Positions 10,149 through 21,195 of a stretch of DNA of 64,000 nucleotides are shown one piece after another (the stretch's first letter is position 1; each line of letters starts with the position of its first letter). The translations under genes were made by a program, and so were the position numbers. The notes below the pieces were generated by a model. The model did no database searches and had not been told where the DNA came from. It saw nothing but the letters and a program-made list of their open reading frames with translations. Origin of the DNA: Corynascus novoguineensis. Taxonomy: Eukaryota > Ascomycota > Sordariomycetes > Sordariales > Chaetomiaceae. The DNA is taken from contig MU857639.1 of the NCBI GenBank assembly GCA_033296725.1, positions 162,457-226,456 of the forward strand, written 5' to 3'.

Positions 10149-11797
10149 ATGGCGACGTCACCCCATTCAATTCCCCTTGCAACCCGGTCCCCCGTAGCTG
10201 AATCACCGCCAGCACTGGCGCCGGCGTTACCGCCAATATCCCGCAAAAAACAAGCCGCGGTGCTCTTCTCTGCATTCATGACCACGGCTCTTACTATAGG
10301 ATACAACCAGTGTTTTGGCGTCTTCCAACAGTACTACCTGTCGTCTAGCCAGGATGTGCTGGTACCCTCACCGGCCTCACAAGCCTCACCACCCACGGCG
10401 CTGCTCGCCTTTGTGGGCACGCTGTGCTACGGTTTGACTTGGGCCGGCGGCATCGTCGTGAATCCAGTGATAGCACGTCTCGAGCGAGGAACGTGGACAT
10501 CGACCACGGCTTCGACTCGGCTCTGGCGCCGCAGGGCCCTGCGCCTGTTGAGCCCGCGCACCATCACCGTGTCGGGAGTCTTGATCACCTCTGCTGGATT
10601 CGCCTTGGCCTCTTGCAGCCGTTCCATATGGCAGCTTTTACTTACACAGGGCTTTCTGGCCGGTGTTGGCATGTCCCTCTTATATTTTCCACTCCTTGCC
10701 CCGGCGCCGGAGTACTTCACCAATCACCGAGCCACGGCCTTGGGTTTTGTAAGTGTTTCGTGATTCGCATCCTCCGTTTTCAAGCTGTGCAAATTACACT
10801 GTACTTCTTTTCTAGCCTCCCCTTCTTGACACCACTGCTACTGACACCCCACCGCGTTTTCCAGATCTTAGCTGGCGGCGGCGCCGGCGGTCTCGTCTTC
10901 TCTCCCGTCATCCGAGCGCTCCTCAGCGCCATCGGCGGCCGCTGGACTCTCAAGCTTTACGCCCTCTTCAACCTCATTGCGGGGCTTCCCATCGCCTGGA
11001 CGGTACCGAGAAGCCGCTTCGCTGGCGCAGTTGTCACTACCGCATCATCATCGTCGTCATCGGAAATGCCTGAAGAGCAAGCACGAGGAGAAGGGGAAGG
11101 GGATGATAGCCGACGGCGGAGGTTCGACACGCACGTGTCGCGTGCACTGGCGTCGCGGCCGACCTTTTTGCTCTCGGCAGCGGCGGCGTTTCTGCAGGCG
11201 GCGGGGGCCCAGCTGCCCATCGCCTTCATTCCGTCGTACACGGCGGCACTGGGACTCGGCGGTAGTAGTGACGACGGGGGCGGGTCGACGACTATGGGCG
11301 CCAGCCTGTTGGCAGCCAGCAGCGCCGTCAACGCGGCGTCGCGCGTCCTCGCCGGGTACGCGGGCGACCGGCTTGGGCGGCAGAACGCGCTCGTGCTGAC
11401 GCTGCTGCTCGCGGCGGGGAGCGTCTTTTCTTTTTGGTTATCTAGCGCCCTGCTGGCTCCTTCGTCTTCGATGGCTTCGTCGCTCTGGATCACCTTCATC
11501 GCGCTGTACAGCTTCTCGGCAGGCGGGTACTACGCGCTGTTTCCTGCATTAGTGGCCGATGTATTTGGAATCCGACAGTATGCGGCCGTCAACGCTTTCA
11601 TTCTGTTCGTGAGGGGTTTGGGGACGCTGTTTGGCAGTCCTGTGGGCGGGCAACTGCTTGGAAGCTCAAGCGAAGGAGCACGCGCGTATACTAGTGTAGC
11701 ATATTGGGATGGTGCTCTTCTGACAGCCGCGACCCTGTGTTGCATCGGAGTCCGATGGGCAGATGCGAAGGGCAAAGGGTGGAGATGGATTGCTTGA
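10149..11797 (+). CDS. MFS transporter, monocarboxylate-permease-like
   Basis: Two exons (10149-10748 and 10865-11797; intron GTAAGT...CAG, phase 0) give 510 residues. After a Pro-rich cytoplasmic N-terminus, the first membrane helix begins near residue 38 (AAVLFSAFMTTALTIGYNQCFGVFQQYY), the pattern of fungal MCT-like permeases (Mch/Esbp6 group). The second exon opens with ILAGGGAGGLVFSPVI, the Gly-rich helix 5 typical of this group. A central hydrophilic loop follows with a Ser run and acidic stretch (EEQARGEGEGDD). The motif AGYAGDRLGRQNAL matches the MFS loop 8-9 signature. About eleven or twelve helices are visible. Substrate cannot be told; carboxylates or small acids would be usual for the group. 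The loop after helix 3 (TWTSTTASTRLWRRR) is unusual and may reflect local divergence. Confidence 0.87.
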
Positions 11798-12350
11798 GGC
11801 GCGTACTTCATCATCGCTTTAAGTAGTAACCTCCTCGTCTACTTGCTGCGCTGCTCAGCTCTCTGATATAAACGAGAGAAATTGTGCCATGTGCATGTCT
11901 GGGACCCTGCTGCAAGCAATTTTTCTGCTGAACAGGATGCAGCTCAGCTTGAGCACAAGCCGTGCATCCGACTGGCAGCAAGATTAGGGAGACTTGCCCG
12001 TTAACGATCTAAGATTGACAAATATTGCACTTTCAAACAGTAAGATGTGCCATGTACCCAATGACACGCTTTTACATCCCAACTGTCAATGCCTTGGGTG
12101 ATGGAAGGTGATGTTTCTTGGGTACCCTGTTCGGGAGCCCCAAGATGGTCGAGAAATGGGTACCCTAACCCTCTCTTCCTTCACGGTGCCTCGGCATGTC
12201 AGGGTGGGGTCCGAGCTCAGCTCAAACTCCATTCAGACATATCTTGCGGTTTGTGTTGAGATCCTGTTTATCTGTTAGCCTTTTACATCCGTCTCGCAAT
12301 TTCATCTTTGAACTCATCACTTTTTTCTATTCAGATACTATAGTATCGAT
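11798..12350. other. intergenic region upstream of AYR1-like gene
   Basis: This lies between two plus-strand genes. A pyrimidine-rich leader runs from about 12260 to 12335, just before the ATG at 12351. No gene seen. Confidence 0.45.
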
Positions 12351-13463
12351 ATGGGTCCTAAACCGGGTCAGAAGACGGCGCTTATCACCGGGTACGTCTG
12401 CCGTTCGATCGATTGGCTGCGCATGTGGAATTCTGCTGACCACTGCAGGTGCTCTCCGGGCGGCATTGGCCATGCGCTGTGCCTTGAGTTCCACGCCAAA
12501 GGTATTGCAGCTTGACACTCTAGACATGCGAACACCGGAACGCTCACTACTTCAGGCGTTCATGTCATCGCGACCGCCCGCAATCCGGCGGTGCTCTCCG
12601 AGATGGCCGCCATGGGCATGACCACGCTCACCCTGGACGTCACCAAGGAAGGCAGCATCAAGGCCTGTCACGACGAGGTCTCGAAGCTCACTGGCGGCAA
12701 GCTGGACATTCTCGTCAACAACGCGTCCGTATCTTCCTCAATCCCACGCCATATATTTCACTTCATTTTCTTTCATTTTATTTTTATTTTTTCCACGTCG
12801 CTGACTTGTCCTTCCAGCGGCCGTACCCACACGCACCCAGCCACGGATCTGTCCATTCCAGACGTGCGCGAAACCTTCGAGACGAACGTGTTCGGCGTCA
12901 TGGCCATGTGCGCCGCCTTCTCGGACCTCCTGATTGCCTCGCGAGGGCTCATCATCAACATCGCCTCGCTGGCCGCTGTGACGCCTTACGTCTTTGGCTC
13001 CGCCTACTGCGCCTCCAAGGGCGCCGTCACGGCCTACTCGCGCACTCTGCGCCTCGAGCTCAAGCCCTTTGGCGTCCGCGTCATGGTTGCCATGACAGGC
13101 ACCGTCCGCAGCCAGATCGCCTCGCGCACCCACCGCACTCTGCCTGAGGGCTCCATCTACGAGCGTGTCCGCGCCATTTTCGAGCGCCGCCTGACCTTCT
13201 CCCAAAGCAATCCGGCCACCATGGACACAACCCAGTACGCCCGCAAGCTTGTGGCCAAGGCCCTCGCGCCTGAGTGGCCCCTGTTGCTGAGGGCGTGGTT
13301 CGGACGGCCCGACTGGTTCTGGGCCGGCGGCTGGGCCAGCAAGGTCTGGCTGGGCCAGTGCATTGGCGAGTGGGTGACCGACTTTATCATGTATCGCATG
13401 ATGGGGATGAAGACACTCGAGAAAGTGTTGAGGGAAGAGCAGAGGACGAAGAAGTTGGAGTAA
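12351..13463 (+). CDS. AYR1-like NADPH-dependent 1-acyldihydroxyacetone-phosphate reductase (SDR)
   Basis: Four exons (12351-12391, 12449-12501, 12556-12724, 12818-13463) give 302 residues. The classical SDR parts are all present: the nucleotide-binding motif TGCSPGGIG near residues 13-21, NNAG after the third intron, an Asn in the helix TNVFGVMAM, and the catalytic YCASK (Tyr151, Lys155). The C-terminal tail has aromatic, amphipathic segments (WLGQCIGEWVTDFIMYRMMGMK), consistent with lipid-droplet or ER association. In yeast the enzyme reduces 1-acyl-DHAP to lysophosphatidate in phosphatidic-acid synthesis; related fungal SDRs can have other substrates. The third intron must start at 12725 with the weak donor GTCCGT, because only that choice restores NNAG and the frame; the stronger-looking GTATCT four bases on breaks it. 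Confidence 0.88.
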
Positions 13464-14363
13464 AGGAGAACAACAGCGATAGGTTTGTCGGTTGGCGGAT
13501 TCTTGTATAGGGATTGGGAGAAGGCGACTGTTCTGCGCATGCGAAATGTACCATATCTAGCCGGGGCACTGTGTTACTGCTTATGGATATGTACAGAGCG
13601 TGTGCATATCACCGGAAGTTATTGAAATCAACGTCATTTATCTCCAAATATCCTATTGATCCACGCTGGGGAATGATCTTGTGCTTCCCGATGGTCAGCT
13701 GAAAAATTTGACTAGATACACAGTTGAGGGAGGCTCGTCAAGGAGCTGTTGCTCCTGCACTGCAATCAAACTCGAAAACCAAAATCTGCTCAAAGATAAA
13801 AAAACCTGTCTTGAAATTGGGTTAGTTTGTTTGCTCGCTCGAGCTGTGGGCAACGAGGAAAGGGAGATGGAGAGCTTCAGTAGGTGCAATTATAATCACA
13901 GAAAGATCTCAGCCCCGTCTTGAAACATAATTTTGAACCTAATATCATCATGGTGCTATTCTCCAGGAAAAAAAGAAAGAATAAAAGGTTTGACTTACTA
14001 TGGTGGGAAACCATCTAGCGTTGGCATATTCTCGTGAGAACCCAATCACGGTTTGAAAAGAAGAAAAAGATTGAGAGCTGACCCAAGCTCTAAGGTCTGC
14101 CGCTTTATCAAGTAGCGGTTGCTGAGATATCGACCAATCGTAGAGTTCAGAAAAAGCGGAGAACCTGCAGCTCGCGCTGTCGATAAGGCGCGGCCTGCAC
14201 CGCCACCAGGCACCTCTTCGGCTCCCTGGAACACTCCTACAACCACCTCCAACCCAAACTCTGTACATCGCACTTCACCTTTTGGAAACAGCAGTTGAAC
14301 GAATTACACCGACTCTTTGATGATAACAAACAAGCAGCCTACCTCCTTGTATTCTCTGACCTG
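13464..14363. other. intergenic region between AYR1-like and PPT1 genes
   Basis: It should hold the 3' end of the dehydrogenase gene and the promoter of the thioesterase gene. Short A/T-rich and purine-rich tracts occur at about 13965-13990 and 14058-14070. I see no gene. Confidence 0.45.
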
Positions 14364-15426
14364 ATGAAGATGGTAGTTGGCAAAGGAGCGAAGTTGCTCT
14401 TCTTCGGGTCGCTCATTGCGACTTCATTAGCGAAGCAACCGGAGCGGCGATTCGAGAGCGGCGGCGACGACGACGATGACACACCTTTGCCGCTAGTGAT
14501 CTGGCATGGTAAGGGCCCCAACTGCATCTCACCTTAAAGTCGACCACTCCTAAATACGCTTCGCTCCAGGTCTGGGCGACACGTACCAATCCGACGGAAT
14601 GCGCAGCGTCGCCGAGCTTGCTGAGGAAGTCAACCCCGGGACGCTTGTCTATCCCATTCGCCTAGACGAGAACCCCTCCCGCGACAGGTATGCCTCTTTT
14701 GTGGGCAACCTGACCGACCAGGTGGCCAAAGTCTGTGCAGACATCGCCGCACACCCGATTCTTTCGACCGCGCCGGCGATCGACGCCCTAGGCTTTTCCC
14801 AAGGCGGCCAGTTCCTGCGCGCCTACGTCGAGCGCTGCAACAACCCTCCCGTCCGCAGCCTGATCACCTTTGGCTCGCAGCACAACGGCATCACGGCTTT
14901 CCGCGACTGCACGCCGACCGATTGGGTATGCCGGGTTGCCATGGCCATTCTCAAAGGCGACGCCTGGAGCAACACGGTACAGAGCAAGCTCGTACCGGCG
15001 CAATACTACCGCAACCCGGAGGAGTACGAGCAGTACCTGGAGAATTCCAACTTCCTCGCCGACATCAACAACGAGCGCGACATCAAGAATGAAGAGTACA
15101 AGAAGAACATTGCCAAGCTGGAGAACTTTGTAATGTACATGTTCGAGGAGGACACGACCGTGATCCCCAAGGAGACTGCCTGGTTCGAGGATATCAACGG
15201 CACCGAGAGCACGCCGCTGCGTGCGCGCAGGCTGTACTCGGAGGACTGGATTGGCCTGCGCGCGCTCGACCGCAAGGGCGGGCTCAAGTTCCGCACGGCG
15301 CCCGGTGACCACATGCAGCTGTCCGAGGAGCTGCTCAAGGAGGCCTTTGGCGACTTTTACGGGCCGCTGAATTTACATCGCGGAAGGTCGGACCCGCGGC
15401 CGAACTGGCGCGGCGATGATCTTTGA
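14364..15426 (+). CDS. ppt1: palmitoyl-protein thioesterase 1
   Basis: Two exons (14364-14508 and 14570-15426) give 333 residues. The chosen ATG opens a signal peptide (KLLFFGSLIATSLA) after a short basic start, as expected for a lysosomal/vacuolar luminal enzyme; the frame extends upstream but only into non-signal sequence. An Asp-rich stretch follows, then PLVIWHGLGD, the oxyanion-side start of the alpha/beta hydrolase, with the intron inside the Gly codon. The nucleophile lies in GFSQGGQFLRAY (Ser about 125), family motifs FGSQHNGI and CRVAMAIL follow, the acid is expected in EDTTVIPKETAWF, and the His is in GDHMQL (about 296). Length and motif order match PPT1, which removes S-acyl groups from Cys residues of proteins during degradation. 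One of the safest calls in the window. Confidence 0.95.
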
Positions 15427-17001
15427 AGGGGTGCCGATGTGTACGACAATCATCTTTCTTTTTCTGTTTCTTCTTGTAAAGCAAGCATCGTCTGCCATGC
15501 TGGGTTGTCGCATGGGTTTTGGTTATAGCCTTCGGGCGGAGAGCATGGATCTGAGTATTTGGTTGGCCGCGACAGAGACAGCGAGGAGTTTGCGGGGTTA
15601 TGGGGATAGTTGTCAGATGGGTGGTCATGTCCGTTTCGCCCTCAAGCGTCGTGATAGGACCCGGGCAGTTGGGAAGGGAGTAGGCGTTTGTTGGACAGGG
15701 TATGTCATAGGCCTCATGAATCGAGCCTTTGTGTCACACGCGTCTTGTTTTCACCCCGGCTCGCAAATTAGGACACCGCCAGTCGGCCGTCGCTCGCTTG
15801 GGCGAGTCCCATCACTGTAACCATTGTCAGCATTGAGATTACCGTCCAATTGGTACATAACGAGCATGTACACAGTATGAAGGACAAAGAGCAGGCCTGC
15901 TGTTGTCGAAAGCCGGGAAACACAATCTAAGCCTGATGTGGCTCAAGATCCGCAACACCACCCCACAACTCGAAGCCGAGTGACTAGTCCGCCGCTGGGC
16001 TCGTGAGACGATCGCGAGTCCGCGACATGCCCGCCTTTTCTCACATTGGCGGAAACGAACGAGCTAGCGCCTCGTAAGCCCAGATTCTCCGTCCGAGGTA
16101 ACGCCAATGGCACGAAGAGACAAATGGCGCCCCGCTAGAGGTTAGTATCCTACTTGAAAATGCTGAGATGAGTGTCCTCTGCGTCCAACACATTGTCACT
16201 TGTCAAAAGTCACCGCTCCGTCGCACTTCATTGCAGCTGGCTCAATACACAGGCTTGCTCAAGACCTCTGACACATCGGCGGTTCAGCTAACAAAGGTTA
16301 CCAGGGTTTTGGGAGACAGGACTTATGAGGTGGGATCCTCGAATGTTCGTTTCTCTAATACAACGCGCTTCTTATTGTTGTTGCTGCCTCTCGTAAGGAA
16401 GCACGGTAACTATGTTCACATCATGCCCGCATCTCGGTGCATCGACAAACCAAACCCCTTCCCAGCGTCTGGTGCGTCATCTCAGAGCGCGATCTTCGGT
16501 AGTGGAGATGGACCAATCACCAAGTTGTGCTAGTGTTATTCGTGATGTATGTGGACAGGGTGGGCAACCTTTTGGAAAACTTCGAAGATCTAGGGTAAGC
16601 TGACATCTGGAAGAACGACTCAATGTTGTTTACACACACTGTTCTAAACGCCCAGCCCATCGTACTGTTCTTGGCAGCGCGTATAACGGGTGTGCTTTGA
16701 CAGCGTTCCAATGCATACTTGGGGGACCAATCCTAGGTCGTTTGGCAATATGGGTTTGGGCTGCATGAGCAAGGCGAGGTAACCGGGTAAGTTCTGTGGG
16801 CGGCGTGGTAGGACAGATGTTTTGAACTGCCTTGAGGAGTGAGGGGTTGCGTACCACGTCGGCGTTGAGAGGTGTATTCTGTCCAGCAATTCCTCGTGGT
16901 GCGCTGGCCTACTAAATTCGGAGAGGTGCGATACAACCAGCCAAATTGAGGGCTTTTCTTCTTCCATCGCACTAAAATCCTCAAGCATCCGTGCCCGAGC
17001 A
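15427..17001. other. 1.6-kb intergenic region
   Basis: Open frames on both strands are short and lack protein character. No repeats or RNA genes recognised. The last few hundred bases should contain the promoter of the cupin gene. Confidence 0.45.
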
Positions 17002-18021
17002 ATGGCGGCACCCATCAACGACAGCGGCCAGGATCCATACGAGGGCATGGTCGCGACGGGGTAAGAACAAATGCTCCCACTTTATTCACTCTGACATCTC
17101 TACTTTCTGTAACCCATCCCTTTGTTTTCTTCCTTGCAAGACAAGCATTATCAGATTTTGGAACTAGTCCGGCACCACTCTCAATGACCTCAAAGATGCT
17201 AACACGCCTTGACCCTGGGGCATAGCCTTGAGGGCGGGATCACGAGCCGGATCCTGGCGCACGGGGACCGGGCCTTCGTGTTCGAAGTTACGTTCGACCT
17301 GGCGCACCCCCGGATGGTGGCATTAGCGGGCCAGAGACCGCCGGAGCACTTCCACCCGTACCAGGACGAGTACGTTGAGGTGACGCGGGGCCGTTTGGTC
17401 GTCGAGGTCGAGGGCCGCGAGCACGTCCTGACGCCCGCCACGGGCGAGTTTGTCATCCCCCGCTGGGCCAACCACCGGTTGTATCCGCCCCCTCCCCCTT
17501 CCCCGGCGGCGGCTGGGACCGCTACTGGCGGTGGTGATGGTGGGGATGAGGATGGAAAGGAGACGCGGTTCTTGTTGTCGGGCGAGGACACTCCCCGGGT
17601 GTTCCGGCTTGACGCCGTATTTTTCGAGAATTGGTACGCCTATCAGGACGAGGTGCTCCTCCGTGGGAAGAGTATAGACGTTTTGCAGGTCATGTGTGTA
17701 AGTATACACGCCTCCAGGCCCCCTTTTCGTTTCCCCCACCTGCTCTATGCACACGGGTTCAAGTCTCACGATATGATGCACTGCCTGCGTTGATTGCAGA
17801 CGTTCGACGCCGGCGGATCATACCTCTCGCTTCCTTGGTGGGTTCCATTCAGGCGCACCGTCGCGCTGGTGCTGGGCGTGGCACTCGGAAGATGCGTCGG
17901 CGCGCTGCTGGGCTATCAACCCTTCTACCGCGAGTGGACGACGGACTGGGACGCGGCCGTGGAAAAGATGGGGCAGTCTGTGTTTCAGCGGCGATTTGCG
18001 GACAAGGCGAAGACTGATTGA
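17002..18021 (+). CDS. cupin-domain protein with C-terminal membrane segment
   Basis: Three exons (17002-17060, 17226-17697, 17800-18021) give 250 residues. The short first exon (MAAPINDSGQDPYEG...) joins within a Gly codon to LEGGITSRI; the acceptor at 17225 is the only one between the upstream in-frame stop and the domain that keeps the frame. The cupin core shows motif 1 as PPEHFHPYQDEYVEVTRG (two His and a Glu) and motif 2 as FVIPRWANHRLYP (third His), so the usual 3-His/1-Glu metal site looks complete. A Pro/Ala/Gly-rich loop (PPPPPSPAAAG) interrupts the barrel. The C-terminal part (RRTVALVLGVALGRCVGALLGY) is hydrophobic enough for a membrane helix, unusual for a single-domain cupin. Fungal relatives occur both alone and beside secondary-metabolism genes; catalytic role unknown. 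Confidence 0.85.
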
Positions 18022-18280
18022 GATGATTCGGAGTGTGCACCCTAGCGTAACAGGGTGGTCGGAGCCTCCTGTTTTTAACTACCTGTGCAAGCATATCCCA
18101 TGTCTGACTCTCTTCAGAAGTAATGTGTTGACATCAGGCAGTGACTAATATATTTCCAAAAACAAAAAAATCCACTCAAACTCCGCCTCGCTATGTACCT
18201 GGTATCTTGCATGGCCTCTTCCATATGTAACCTGATGACAGAAAAGGAATAACTTCGTTGACGAAATATCATGGTGTACC

Positions 18281-19908
18281 CTATTTTGGAACGTTGGACG
18301 AGTGCACGACATGGACTTCAGTCCGTACGTGGATGCCGGGCGGCGGCGACGGGCTAGCCTGGCCCAGTCTCTCCGTCCCTCTCAGCCTCAGGTCTGGCTG
18401 CTCCCTCGGTCTCAAGGCGTCGTCGTCGTACAGCGACTCACCGTCCCCATGATGATCGCTGGGATTCCTCCCCGCAACGACGACAGTCTGCAAGGGCACC
18501 ACGCCGCCGTCGCCGTCGCCCATCTTGGACGCTCCTACCGCTGATGAGCGGCCGCCCGCCACGTCCGGCGTCGGCGCGATGATGTAGTTTTCGCTGCCGA
18601 AGCGCTGGAAGCCTCCCTCCTCGGAACTGTGCCAGGTGGCTAGTTGCGGGCTCATATAGTGGTTATGGGAGGCATAGGAACGGTAGCTGCCGTCGCCGGA
18701 GCCCTTGACGGTGCGCTTCAAGTACCGATACGCCTGCGGGCCGATGACGGGCAGGCAGGCACACACCACGGCGCACGTCTCTTCGGCAGCGGTGAGTATA
18801 AGGAAGTTGGCGACGCCGTCTACGAGGTTTGGTTAGTACTTATCCAAAAAAAAGAAAAAAGAAAAGAAAAGGAAAGAAAAGGAAAAAAGTGGTCAGTGCC
18901 CAGAGTCCGATTCAGCCATGACTTACAGCTCGGATCCGTCTTGTCGTCGGTGTCGAGGAGCAGGGCGAGGATGCGGGCCAGCTCAAGGAGGCAGGCGAGT
19001 AGGCCGATCCCAAAGACGGCAAAGAGGCCTATTTTCTTCCATCTGCTCAGCCGCAGGTTCCAGATGGCGGCGATGGGTAGGACCAGGAGGCCGAGGTCCG
19101 AGATGAGGCTGAAGATGACGGGTAGGGCCACGTTGGTCACCTTCTGGGCATCGCATTGGCCAGTCATGCCTCCGGGAACGGGTTTGCCGAAACGTTCGTA
19201 GTGCTGCATGAAGTACCACTGGACGGGCTGGCACTGGAAGAGGTAGAAGCCGGTGCCGCCAAAGAACCATAGGACGACGTAGATGAGGTTGGCCCACCAG
19301 AAGATGCGCAGCCTCGAGCTTGACACGAGGAACAGGCGCTTGTAGAAGAAGAGGAGCGTGATTTTGATGCAGACGAAGAAGGAGCTCATCAGCACCATGG
19401 TGATCCAGACGTGCTTCGGTAACTCATTTGTTAGGTATACAGCTTGCTTTACCAGGCATGACTGACAGACACGCCCTGCAGACGAAAACTCACCATGAAG
19501 GTCTTTGACAGGTTCCGCGGGTAGTCGACATCTCGGGCGTTGACAGTCCAGTAATGCAGCCCCAGCCCGTAATGGGTAGCTGCCATCAGGTTGCCTATGA
19601 TGACATTCAAGAGCATCTAAAAGAAACACAGAATTACTGTGGTTAGACTAGTTCATAGTGCGGACAGCAAGGGTGCCGGTGTTGAGAAACGCACGCACTC
19701 CACTGATGACGATGGAGATACCCTCGGCCTTGACGGGCATGTGCCGTGACCCCGTCTTCCAGGTCGCCCACAGTCTGCCGGCGATGGCGGCATTGTTGAT
19801 GATGAGGAAGACGGTCAAACACCCCCAGAGCGCCGGCTGTCTGGTGTCATCGAGATGGGCGGTCTGGTCTGGTGTCAGAGGATAGTCTCCCGGTTGAGCT
19901 TGGGGCAT
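18281..19908 (-). CDS. Pth11-like integral membrane protein (fungal rhodopsin-fold domain), copy A
   Basis: Four exons (19699-19908, 19494-19616, 18927-19422, 18281-18819) give 455 residues. Seven hydrophobic segments can be laid out, including CLTVFLIINNAAIAGRLW, VWITMVLMSSFFVCIKITLLFFYKRLF, LIYVVLWFFGGTGFYLFQC, VALPVIFSLISDLGLLVLPIAAIW and IGLFAVFGIGLLACLLELARI, followed by YGVANFLILTAAEETCAVVCACLPV. The order and the motifs KITLLFFYKR, FQCQPVQWYF, SDLGLLVLPI and EETCAVVCACLPV fit the fungal rhodopsin-domain family that includes Pth11-like receptors. There is no CFEM domain at the N-terminus. The last 140 residues are a hydrophilic, Ser/Gly-rich cytoplasmic tail. Ligand unknown. The third intron (18820-18926) carries a long polypyrimidine tract in the coding sense. 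Confidence 0.88.
18843..18890. repeat. purine-rich simple tract inside an intron
   Basis: An A/G-only run (mixed A runs broken by single or double G) on the plus strand. It falls inside the third intron of the minus-strand Pth11-like gene, where it reads as a CT-rich tract upstream of the acceptor. It is probably just an extended polypyrimidine tract or simple repeat. Confidence 0.7.
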
Positions 19909-21195
19909 TGTCAGACGAGCCGGCGCTCCTTGGTTCGCGCCGGGCTGCGGGCGGGAGCGGCAGCAGATGCTCGGGAACGTTAGCTATGTAAGAATGGGCG
20001 ATGGTGGACACTCGAGTAGAGCAGACATGATAGGTAACTATAATGAATTAGGGAAAGCGTCGAGATGGGCAATTCTGGGGGAGGCCAGGAAGACTAACTA
20101 GCTCTGCATAAACTTTAAACGCCAAGTAGCCGAGTAATCCATGGAACATGGCCGGGAACCCAGAGCGCCCAGAAACTAAGCCAGAGTGACGGGCAGCTAG
20201 TGCCGAAATGGAAGGTCTGAACATCACTGCCTGGTCGGGGGTTTGGCAGAGCGGCGGTCGGGCGGCGCGGAATGTTCGGCGTCACCTGCTACGCCCCGGG
20301 CCATGCATCCATCCCGTGTAACCGTTCCCTTGCTGGCAATGTAAACGAGCGGCACAGCCCTGGAAACAATGTTTGCTTCACATGCGTGCAGTTTTCCAAA
20401 TGCATACGCAGTAGGCGACAATGCCCGGGCTTCCCACGTCGAGGGGTTTATGTGTTACACAGCATGCACATTGGCTCTAAAGGAGTAGAGAGGTGTGGTA
20501 CACGAGTAGGACAGCATCTTGACTGATGCAGTGAGAATGTGTCACACTAAGCTCGTTGTGGTCGCCTTGAAATCTGAGAATTACAAGCTCCTCAACGGGT
20601 ATGGCCAGGGAATGCCCATCCCGACATATCCTGGCAGAAGGGGCAACATTCAGAGCTGAGAATTGTTCTGGTTTCACTCTCCTGAAATCCCGGGGAAATG
20701 GAAGCGTAGCACAACACCGGTGAGGCAATTTGAAATCTTATAATCAAGGTAGGTATTATATAGTCGAGACGTTCCGCAAAGTTGCGGCGAAGGATCATTA
20801 GCCCTGCCCAGTAGCAACTGGACAGTAACTATGGCACAGTCCAGTACCCGGTCTTCCGTATTTGTGTACTCCCTGGATTTGTCAACACCACTGTACATGC
20901 ACTGTCCTCTGTTTCTCTCAGTGAGCCGAAGTAGCCAAATGGGGGATTTTGCTTGGCGATCGCCGAGCTTTGAACAAGCTTTTGAATCAAGCTCCTCCCC
21001 GATTCGCCCCTGCCTCCAATACCTTTTTACATACAGTACCACCCTACCATCCAATGCATTGTACGATCTGCGCCGCCGAATTCTTCCCACAGCCTCTCCT
21101 CCAAACCAAACCTGAAGGCGCCTTCTCCTGCTCCTCTCGACCTTTGGTTCTGCCAAAGTTCAGCTTTTGCACTTCTCACCGTGCCCTTTCTTACC
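19909..21195. other. 1.3-kb divergent promoter region
   Basis: It lies between the divergent Pth11-like gene and the permease gene. Short unrelated open frames only. The stretch from about 21110 to 21190 upstream of the permease ATG is pyrimidine-rich, consistent with a leader. Confidence 0.45.
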
